Positions 55,701 through 64,000 of a DNA stretch of 64,000 nucleotides are shown here, piece after piece. The DNA is from Anolis sagrei (Eukaryota; Chordata; Lepidosauria; Squamata; Anolidae). The stretch is from positions 163,972,822-164,036,821 of the forward strand of contig NC_090025.1 of the NCBI RefSeq assembly GCF_037176765.1. The letters run 5' to 3'. The translations under genes were made by a program, and so were the position numbers. Each line of letters opens with the position of its first letter. Within the stretch, counting starts at the first letter, position 1. A model generated the notes under the pieces. It did not search any database. It saw only the letters and a program-made list of their open reading frames with translations, and was not told the DNA's origin.

Positions 55701-55713
55701 TAGTTTGCACTAT

Positions 55714-55719
55714 TTTATT
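55714..55719 (-). other. KDELR3: Candidate KDELR3 polyadenylation signal
   Basis: Minus-strand AATAAA 285 bases beyond the KDELR3 stop codon. If used, the 3' UTR would be about 300 bases. It is the first clear signal downstream of the stop. Confidence 0.5.
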
Positions 55720-56003
55720 TGTTATAAGCAGAATTCAGTCACCAAAAGCACACTTCGGTACAAAAAAATGCAAATATTTAAGTCTTGTTCAACACTAAAT
55801 AGTCAAGAGGTGTAAGCCAAAAGTATTACTCATCCATGCTTTGCTCTCAAACACAGTCTGAAGTTTGCTAGTCACAGTACAGAGAGGCACTGGTAAGTTG
55901 TCTGAATGCGGAGTGGAGTGATATGGCAGAAGAAAAGAAAACACCCCGCAGTCTGGGAGTGGAGTGGAGTCTTCGAGAGCTTGCATTGCTTGTGTGCGCA
56001 CCA

Positions 56004-56194
56004 TCAGATAGGCATTGGGAGACTCAGCTTCTTTCCTTTTAACACTAGTTTGCGAGAAAAAATAATACACTCAGTATGTGTTCTGTGACCTGGTGCCCAT
56101 TTCACATTGAAGGTAACTTTTAATAGTTGCAATATACACAAAAATCGCTTCCTTTTATAGCTATATATATAATTCTCTCTCTCTCTCTCTCTCT

Positions 56195-56241
<47 letters not shown>

Positions 56242-59200
56242 CATATATACATTTATATATATAGTTCAATGACTATGATCTACACACAAATTAGAATATC
56301 AAACCATGAAGCGCCTTGTAGTACCTACAGCAGGAGTGGCTTTGAGCTCACCTTGTGTTTTGGGCACAGCTCCCCAAATCTCTTACCATTATTCATGTTG
56401 GTTTGAGCTTCTAGAGTTCAGGACAAAAGCACTGAAATACAGATTGTAGCCTTTAATCTATGGGATAGGATGTTTCTGTTAAAAATGGTTTTGGTTCAAT
56501 ACTTGCTAGAAAAGCACCTTGGAATGCACCCTCAAAACAATGAGCTTTAGTGTGCAAAGTGTACTACTTTTCCATATGGATGCTTAGACATTTGTACTAT
56601 GTTGTGTGTCTTCATGCTATTTGAGGTTTTTTTTTTTACAAGATTTATTTAGAGATGGGTTGCTTTTGCTTTCTTCTGAGGCTGAGAGAGTGGAACTTCC
56701 AAGCATCACCCTGTGGGTTTCCATGGCCGAGTGAGGATCCCAAGTCCCCAGGCCACCTAATAATATATCCTGAATCATGGTTAAAAAGTAATCTAATGCT
56801 CACAGCAGTGCTTCTCAACCTTTTTAATTCTGTGACCCCTTAATGCAGTTCTTCATGTTGTGATCCCCAACCATAAAATTACTTTGGTTGCTACTTCATA
56901 AATGCTGCTGTTATGAATTGTAATGTAAATATCTGCAGGATGTATTTTCATTCACTGGACCAAATTTGGCACAAATAACCAATATGTTCAAATTTGAATA
57001 CTGCTCGGGTTGTGGGGATGGATTTTGTCATTGGAGAGTTGTAGTTACTGGGATTTATAGTTAACCTACAATTAAAGAGCATTCTGAACTCCACCAACAA
57101 TGGAATTGAACCAAACTTGGCACACATCTCCCATGATGAACAGAAAATACTGGAAGGGTTTGGTGGGCATTAACCTTAAGTTTGGGAGTTGTAGTTCACC
57201 TACATCCAGAGAGCACTGTGGACTCAAACAATGATAGATCTGGACCAAACTTGGCACTTGGTACAAATGCTCAGTTTGCCCAAATGTGAACATTGATGGA
57301 GTTTGGGGAAAATAGACCTTGACAATTGGGAGTTATAGTTGCTAGGATGCACCTACAATCAAAGAGCATTCTGAACCCCACTAATGATAGAATTGGGCCA
57401 ACCTCCCACACACAACCCCTGTGCCTTGAAGGGACCCGCTGGCGTGAGCTTCCATCCTCACACACTCTCCCTCGCCTATGCATGTGCACCATGCTGCCAT
57501 GTGCCAAGCATGCCTGCTCTCTCCCCTGCTTGGAGTCTCAGAAACAGCCCTCCCCTTGGCTGAGAGGCCAGCCAGTCACAGCGGAGGCAGGCTTTTGGTG
57601 GGAGGATTTGCTGTCATGTTTCCCAAAAGGAAGAGAAGGACAGGGGGAGTGATCTTTAGCCTTCTCTGTCAAAGGGGTTCCTTTTTTTTTTTTTTGGTCA
57701 GGAGCATCCTGTTGTGAGAGAATTGGCCGTCTGCAAGGGCTTTGCCCAGGGCACGCCCGGATGATTTTGATGTTTTATCATCCTTGTGGGAGACTTCTCT
57801 CATGTCCCCGCATGAGGAGCTGGAGCTGATAGAGGGAGCTCATCCGCCTCTCCCCAGATTTGAACCTGCGACCTGTCGGTCTTTAGTCCTGCCGGCACAG
57901 GGGTTTAACCCACTGCACCACCGGGGGCTCCAAAGGGGTTCCTAATAGATAGATAGATAGATAGATAGATAGTCTTTGGCGACCCCTCTGAAACCTCCTT
58001 GCAACCTCCCTGATGAGCCCCAACCCCCAAGTTGAGAAACTCTGGCTCATAGTATTTTTAGTGAGGTTGACTCAACTAAAGGTCCAGAAATTACTGAAGA
58101 GGCACCCAGAGCTGAGCAAAGTTATAGATGGTGTGCTATGAAATATGTCCTCTGCTCCAAGATAGTATTAGTGTGATCCTAATAACAAAAGACATTGGTT
58201 CTATCATAAGTTTGTGAACTAATCAGCTGAATACTAACTTCAATTCTGTTAGTGATATTTACCTTTGGTGACGTAAAGATAAAAAAAATCACAGTAGAAG
58301 ATGGTTTGTACAACTCCAGAAACGACAGCAATTTGATCGTAGAAGCTTTCTGTGTGGTAACGCCAGATCCAGTTTGCCAGATAGAGAGCACGATAGAGGC
58401 CCAAGAAGAAAAGGTAGTGTGTGGTGATCGTCTCTGCTTCTCCCGTTTTGCTAATCATGAAAAGTTGTGGAAGAATAGCCACCGACTCCAGGTAAATTGA
58501 GAAAGTCCAGAGGATCTGAAAAGGAAAGAAGCTTGTGGGTAAATGTTAGCAAGCAGAAGATTGCAGGAGTTAAAAAAGGTGATAAATGAATCAAAGTTAT
58601 GTATGGTAAACATTTGTTTTCAGACACCTTGAGGAGACATGCTGTGATGCATTCCACTTTGCTAAATACAAATCGTTCCCTTACCTCTAAAGGAGTGAAA
58701 TTGTAGTTCTCTAAAAATGAAAGACCGGTGACTGGGACCAAAAGAAACTCAAGGCGGAAGGAATCGTTCTCACTGTCAAAGGTTTTCCGGAATTTCCCAT
58801 AGATCAGGTACACAGTAAAATAGGCGCAAATTATGAAAACAACCTGCATAGGGAAATAGGGAAATTGTTAAATACAAAGTAAGTCTTACTGCTAAACCTT
58901 CAAGAATGGAAAGTCAGAATTTTTGAAACCAACCTCTTAGAATTCACTAACCTTAAGGACATATGGTAGTCCTTTAGCTGGTTAAAAACCAGGCAGATTT
59001 CCTCTCATATTTTATCTAAAATATTCTGGTTTGAGCTCTTTAATGCTCCATATTACGTGTTTACTCGAATCTAATGCTCACCTTTGTTGGCTAAATTACC
59101 TTTTGAAAATTAGGTACGCATTAGATTCACATAATATGGTAATCTTAGTGCTGAGCCAAAGCAAAAGGGGAAGCTACCTTAGGAGCACCTGGACGTCCTA

Positions 59201-59901
59201 CTTGAGGGACGTCATCACTAATTTCATTGCCATGGCTCAATGCTATGCAATGAAGGGATTTGTAGTTTGGTGAGGCATCAGCACTCTTTGGCAGGCCCCA
59301 TGATCCCAAACAACAGCTCCCATAACATTGAACCAGGGCAGTTAAAGTAGATTCATTCTACAGCATAGATGCACCCCAAGATATTCTTTTCCATTGCTGA
59401 AAGCTTTGGTGTTTTAACACTTTTGTTTTGAAAGAAGGAATTATAAGCAAGAGCCATTGTAATGTGCACTTTTTTTTTTGGCCAAATGATAAAGAGTGCA
59501 TTTTTTTGCCACTACGCATTACATTCGCCAGCAAATCCTCTCTTTTTTTGTTTCAAGGTTTTAATTTTTTTTAAAAAAAGACTGGTATATGCAACCACAT
59601 TTTAATTATATCTATTCTAGCATGAGTCACTCATAGAGCCAATCTAGTGTAATGTTTTACACCAGGAGTCCTCAAACTTTTTAAACAGACGGCCAGGTCA
59701 CAATCCCTCAAACTGTTGGAGGGCAGATTATAATTTGAAACCAACATGAACGAATTCCTATGCACACTGCACATATCTTATTTGTAGTGCAAAAAACACT
59801 TAAAATAATACAATAATTAAAATGAAGAACAATTTTAACAAATACAAACTTATTCGTATTTCAATGGGAAGTGTGGGCCTGCTTTTGGCTGATAAGATAG
59901 G

Positions 59902-59939
<38 letters not shown>

Positions 59940-61005
59940 GTGCTTTCAAGTTGTTTCAGACTTAGGTTGACCCTGAGCGAGGGCTGGGTAAATGACCTTG
60001 GAGGGCCCTATCCGGTCCATGGGCCTTAGTTTGGGGACCCCTGGTTTACACATTGAACTACAGCTCTGGGGACCAGAGTTCAATTCCTCCCTCAGTTACA
60101 GAAATCCATTAGGATACCTTGGGTGAGTCACACACTCTCAGCCCCACAAACCCTGTGATACATTCAGCTTATGTTTTGCATAAGTTGGCAATAACTTGTA
60201 AGCACACAACTGCAGGAAGTTTATCAACTACGTTTCTTCTCATCCTCCCCCAGTCCTCCTGTTTCTCTACTACAAAAGTGACTTGGCAAGATTGCTGAAT
60301 AGAGCATTGTGTTGGATCAGACTCATTGGACTTGTGTCACTCTGTTCCTGGTGTATTTAAAAGCTGCTTCAGCAGAGATTTATATCCTTTTTCTGTACCT
60401 GAAGTAGTCCATCATTTGCAAAGCGACAAAGAGCTTAAATCTCTAGTGGTGCCTCATGTTACATGAAGCCCAAAACCTGAACATCTCTCTACTTTCAAAC
60501 CACCATCATGTAAGCTTTGTTGGAGGACAAGTGTCTTCTTCAGGCCCAAAGAAGATGCTTGAGGAAGGGAAATAGGAAAATAGTTTGTACGTTTGGAAGT
60601 AGGAAAATAGACCTGGTAGCTCTTTACTTTTAAGCCTTGCATGGTCTGGGGCCGATGTATCTGAGGGACCGCCTCACCCCCTACCAACCCCAGAGATCCC
60701 TCCGTTCTGAGGACCAAGATCTATTGGAAGTCCCCAGTGTCAAAACCTTGCGTCTAACAGCAACCAGACGCAGAGCCTTCACAGCAGTGGCACCATCACT
60801 CTGGAATACTCTGCCACCTGAAGTCCATGCCTTATGAGACTTACCAGCTTTCTGCAGGGCATGTAAGACATACCTGTTTCGACAGGCTTTTAATGTTTGA
60901 TATTGTTGTTTTTAAATTGTTTTAAATTGCTTTTAAATTTTGTTAGATTTTAGCTATTCTTGTAAGCCGCTCCGAACCCCAGGGGAGTGGCGGCATATAA
61001 GATTA

Positions 61006-61046
<41 letters not shown>

Positions 61047-62467
61047 TGATGACAACCATGTCCATAAAAATGTCTAGCACCAGCATTGAGCCATGTTATC
61101 CCCTTCCTAGAAGAAAAATGGTGAAAAAATATGTACTTGGCTGTTTCCTATCTCCTTATCTAAGTGGGAGCTGCAGTGGACTAAGCTCTAAAGCTAGAAA
61201 CAAATAATATTAGTGTGGTCCTAATATCTAAAGGTATTGATTCTATTTCCATTGCTTCTGCTTTACTACAAATGTGAGGTAGTTGTTGAGAAGTACAAGT
61301 GCAAATAATAGCTGGAGCAGCAGAAGTGTGTAAATCGCTAATATTTTATTTTATTTAGCATTACTGAGCAAAAATGTACATACAGCAAGGGTATGAAGGA
61401 CCGGCTACTACCCTTTTGCTGTACTATCCAGTGGAGACTTGAAGGAACAGCAAAAAGTGAAAGGCCTATCATCTTTGTAATTGTGTGGATGATTTCACTT
61501 CTCAGTTCATTCTGCCACTTCCAGCTCCACTCTTTCTTTTGTAAACAAAGGAGGGCAGCTATTAGATTCACCAATTGTTCCCTGGATAATATCCAGGGCA
61601 TGCAATGACCTCCAGAAATCTCAGCCAGTTTAGTAGCTGTTAGGAACTGTGGGAACTGAAGTCCAAAACACCTGGAGGCCCAAAGGTTGGGAACCACTGT
61701 TTGGGAGTTGCTGAGAAATTGTGTGAAACAGAGCTTGGAATAGTTCCTCTTAACAACTGTAAGAACACCCCCTTCCACATTGATATATTGGTTGGAGGTT
61801 CTTGGAATAGTAGTCCAAAATGTCCCTTTCCCAGTCTTTTAATGGTAGTGAAAACAGGTTGGTCCACCTGTGAACCAACCTGTTTTCAAGTATCCACGCA
61901 CATGAAAGGGAAAGGTTACTCATCAAAAATTCCAGGTGAGATACAAATATTCCATCTCAAAGAAATACCTGTCAAATATGAGGAGGTCATTGCATGCCCT
62001 GGGTATTGTCCAGGGGCCAATTGGCCAATCTAATAGCTACATTCCCTCGTTTTCAAAAGGAAGAGTGGAGCTGGAAGTGGCAGAATGAACTGAGAAGTGG
62101 GATCATTCACACAATTACAAAGACTATAGGCCTTTCGTTTTTTTGCATCCTGCCATATTGATGCTTTGTGTAAAGGAAGCAGCAACAGCTTTCCTAGCAG
62201 ACTATTGGAGGAGAGCAGTTCTCCATCCGATTCTCCAAAGAAAACTGGCCATGTCTTTTAATAGCTGCCACGAAGACATTAAAATAGCTGAACTGCTTTC
62301 TGGTTATCTTTAATTAACTCAAATGGAGAGCACAAGAAAGGAACACGGTCCTTTGTCTTTGCTTACCTTCATGACCGTATTGTAGATGGAAACGAAGTTT
62401 GTAAAGAGGTCAAGGTAACGGGTTGTGAAAACCAGTGCAAAGAGGATCTGGCTCTTTCCTGAAATGC
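56004..62467 (-). CDS. KDELR3: KDELR3, ER lumen protein-retaining receptor 3 (exons 2-5)
   Basis: Seven-helix receptor of the Golgi and ERGIC that binds C-terminal KDEL-type signals and returns escaped ER proteins in COPI vesicles. Coding exons on the minus strand: 62467-62367, 58843-58685, 58515-58263, 56044-56004. Together they are 554 bp; with the 91 bp of exon 1 in the human gene this gives exactly 645 bp (214 aa plus stop). The sequence reads [20 protein letters not shown], then [36 protein letters not shown], and ends [13 protein letters not shown]. That end distinguishes KDELR3 from KDELR1/2, which end ...LSLPA. Exon 1 (MNVFRILGDLSH in human) is not in the window, so intron 1 exceeds 1.5 kb. 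The gene is tail-to-tail with DDX17, as in human. Confidence 0.96.
56172..56262 (+). repeat. (CT)n-(AT)n compound microsatellite
   Basis: About 12 CT units followed by roughly 22 TA/AT units and ACAT variants, 130 bp 5' of the last KDELR3 exon in gene orientation. Confidence 0.9.
56640..56765 (+). mobile_element. SINE body fragment
   Basis: 'tttcttctgaggctgagaga', 'gtgggtttccatggccgagt' and 'gaggatcccaagtccccagg' match the body of the SINE piece at 3163. No promoter head was seen. Confidence 0.4.
56806..58044. mobile_element. SPIN-like hAT element carrying a nested SINE
   Basis: Ends 'cagtgcttctcaaccttttt' and 'agttgagaaactctg' are inverted. Flanks gctcacag (56798-56805) and gctcatag (58045-58052) are an 8-bp target duplication with one mismatch. 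The left 150 bp ('ccataaaattactttggttg', 'gcaggatgtattttcatt') resembles SPIN. It contains a SINE (57682-57931) and a GATA run (57950-57973). In KDELR3 intron 4; no transposase ORF. Confidence 0.75.
57682..57931 (-). mobile_element. tRNA-derived SINE with 11-bp target duplication
   Basis: Same family as 31111-31386. It is flanked by the identical 11-mer aaaggggttcc at 57671-57681 and 57932-57942, so its borders are certain. The poly-T start on the plus strand is the A-tail. It interrupts the SPIN-like element and is younger than it. Confidence 0.88.
59050..59375. mobile_element. Two MITE-like fragments
   Basis: 59050-59160 is a small palindrome ('actcgaatctaatgc' ... 'gcattagattcacataat'). 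59205-59375 matches the atctacactg-type family ('catggctcaatgctatgcaa', 'agattcattctacagcatag'). In KDELR3 intron 2. Confidence 0.45.
59663..60043. mobile_element. hAT-type non-autonomous transposon, 381 bp
   Basis: Third copy of the 34579/47455 family. Ends 'caggagtcctcaaact' and 'agtttggggacccctg'. Flanks ttttacac (59655-59662) and gtttacac (60044-60051) differ by one base. A TTG run of about ten units at 59907-59938 has expanded inside it. Confidence 0.8.
60630..61045 (+). mobile_element. L2-like LINE 3' end with (AAT)n tail
   Basis: Coding remnant ('gcctcaccccctaccaaccc', 'cagcagtggcaccatcactc', 'tggaatactctgccacctga'), 3' UTR, then 'aagccgctccgaaccccagg', 'ggagtggcggcatataag' and about twelve AAT units. 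Shares its end with 5136-5272. In KDELR3 intron 2, opposite to the gene. Confidence 0.7.
61458..62140. repeat. Long imperfect inverted repeat, ~155-bp arms
   Basis: Arm 61458-61613 ('aaaggcctatcatctttgta' ... 'ccagggcatgcaatgacctc') reappears inverted at 61984-62140 with scattered mismatches and small indels. The spacer of about 370 bp starts with a hAT-like MITE half (61614-61700, ending 'ggttgggaaccactg'). It also holds a smaller inverted repeat, 'aacaggttggtccacctgtg' / 'aaccaacctgtt'. Family unknown. Confidence 0.8.
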
Positions 62468-63540
62468 CTGCAAGACCATAAGACAAAGCAAATAAGAAGC
62501 AGATAAAAGGCAAAAATATTGGATTTCAGGCAAAGCAATGGAGATTTCCTAGTTAGTTGTGGAAGGCAGAAAGACAAATTCCAGGGCTGCCATCAAAGAA
62601 GATTATGGATCCTCTAGTATCATGAAAACAACTCAATAAAAAGCCTCTTTCTGTCAAGCAAAGAACCCATGTCAGATAGGGAATAAAAAGGTATTGCTTT
62701 GCTCTCTGTTCATATGATAGTAGACAGCAGATTATTTGAAGTACCAGGGTCATTATGTGAAGAAAGTTGCAACACAAGGGGTCATAGGTTGCTTCAGGGG
62801 GGACACCCCAAAATGTCAACAGTTAATCTCTCTGTTACGCTGTTTATTAATCAGGACATGATTTGGTCTTGCCATTGTCTGCCTCAAGGATTACTCTTTA
62901 TCACTTGCTTTTTAGTCTCAACATGGTTTTATGAAGAAGCAGGCTACACAGAAACTATTTTATGCACAGAGAAAGAAATTTCATTATCTGCAGGTGAAAT
63001 TCTCCTCCCAGTCCAAACTTAAACACTTTCCATTGTCCTGGGATATGCACACCGAGATATGAAACACGGTGAAATGATTGTATTGCTGTGACTGCCACAT
63101 CACAGTACCACTCCTAAACACATCCCTGATTCCACCCACTGCGATGCAATGCAGTGGGACGGGCTTTTGGGGAGGAAACAAGAAGTGAAAGGACTCATTT
63201 CAAGAGAGGCCAGGGAAAGACTTCTGCAGAAAGGAAAGGAAAGGAAAGGAAAGGAAAAGGGGAGGGCTGAAAGCATGAAAGCTAGCATAAAACCTGAAGT
63301 GTTGGTAGTGAGCAAGTTACAGGGAGAGATTCAAAGGATATTGTCAGGATTATATTGCTTAAAAACCAGTATGATTGAGATTAAGAATCTTCATTCCGTG
63401 TTCTTTTTAATACTCCAACAAACAAAGCAGAAATGCACATGGTCCTCCCTTGATGGCACTTCTGACATTTCCTCTTTCTGTTCACAGTACCCAAATCTGT
63501 TCTGTCCCAGTTCAGAATTCTGCTGTGTGAAATCCTGGGT
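62468..63540. other. KDELR3 intron 1, right part; little recognised
   Basis: Apart from a (GGAAA)n run at about 63228-63257 I see no classifiable repeat. No KDELR3 exon 1 candidate was found on the minus strand. Confidence 0.5.
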
Positions 63541-63796
63541 TTTTTTTTTCATATCTGGAGCGACTTGAGAAACTGCAAGTTGCTTCTGATGTGAGAGAAT
63601 TGGCCATCTGCAAGGATGTTGCCCAGGGGACGCCCAGATATTTTACCATCCTATTGGAGGCTTCTCTCATGTCCCTGCATGAGAAGCTGGAGCTGACAGA
63701 TGGGAGCTCACCCCACTCCTCGGATTTGAACCACCAACCTTCGGTCAGCAGTCCTGCCTGCACAAGGGTTTAACCCATTGAGCCACCAGGGGCTCC
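63541..63796 (-). mobile_element. tRNA-derived SINE, second family
   Basis: Third copy of the 31111/57682 family: poly-T start, 'ggagcgacttgagaaactgc', 'gcatgagaagctggagctga', ending 'gagccaccaggggctcc'. Diverged more than the copy at 57682. Confidence 0.75.
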
Positions 63797-63804
63797 TTGT
63801 CTAT

Positions 63805-64000
63805 GAGTACATCTACACTGTAGAATTAATGCAGTTTGGCACTACTTTAGCTGCCATGGCTCAATGCTATGGAATAGTGGAAGTTGTCGTTTTATGATGA
63901 ATCAGCACTCTTTCATAGAGAAGGTTAAACACCTTGCAAAACTATAAATTTCAGGATTCTATATTATTGAGCCACAGCAGTAAAAGTAGTGTCAAACTGT
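63805..64000 (+). mobile_element. hAT-like MITE (atctacactg-type), cut by window end
   Basis: Starts 'gtacatctacactgtagaat', contains 'ctgccatggctcaatgctat', and reaches 'gtagtgtcaaactgt' at the last base, so it is near complete. Same family as 31625 and 59205. Confidence 0.6.

Overview
The window is vertebrate nuclear DNA: split genes with GT-AG introns of 0.1-5 kb, CpG-poor sequence apart from one promoter, and dense transposon fossils. The repeat mix (a full-length BovB/RTE LINE, tRNA-derived SINEs, CR1- and L2-like 3' ends, Penelope-like tails, SPIN-like and other hAT elements) points to a squamate reptile, most like an iguanian lizard such as Anolis. The species is inferred, not proven.

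Three host genes are recognised, in the conserved amniote order (human 22q13.1). DMC1 (+, coding exons 5762-22381, 341 aa) is the meiosis-specific strand-exchange ATPase. DDX17 (+, coding exons 28704-48647, 647 aa, 3' UTR to about 50975) is the DEAD-box RNA helicase p72. KDELR3 (-, coding exons 2-5 at 62467-56004) is an ER retrieval receptor whose first exon lies beyond the right edge. DMC1 and DDX17 are head-to-tail; DDX17 and KDELR3 are tail-to-tail, about 4.7 kb apart. Every coding exon was joined by reading splice sites and checking phase, and all three frames close exactly. The genes share synteny rather than a pathway.

Layout: 1-5.7 kb is DMC1 upstream sequence rich in repeats. 5.7-22.4 kb is DMC1, with an intact BovB in intron 4. 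22.4-28.0 kb is an intergenic repeat cluster including an L2-like reverse transcriptase fragment. 28.1-28.75 kb is the DDX17 CpG-rich promoter and first exon. 28.75-48.65 kb is DDX17, with an ATT/AAT inverted-repeat array in intron 1, a perfect 34-bp palindrome in intron 6 and a long repeat-poor intron 11. 48.65-55.7 kb is the DDX17 3' UTR and an intergenic stretch. 55.7-64 kb is KDELR3, with nested hAT/SINE insertions in its introns.

I saw no CRISPR array, tRNA or rRNA gene and nothing resembling a gene cluster. The most notable items are the apparently young intact BovB, the array and palindrome in DDX17 introns, and the nested transposons with target duplications.
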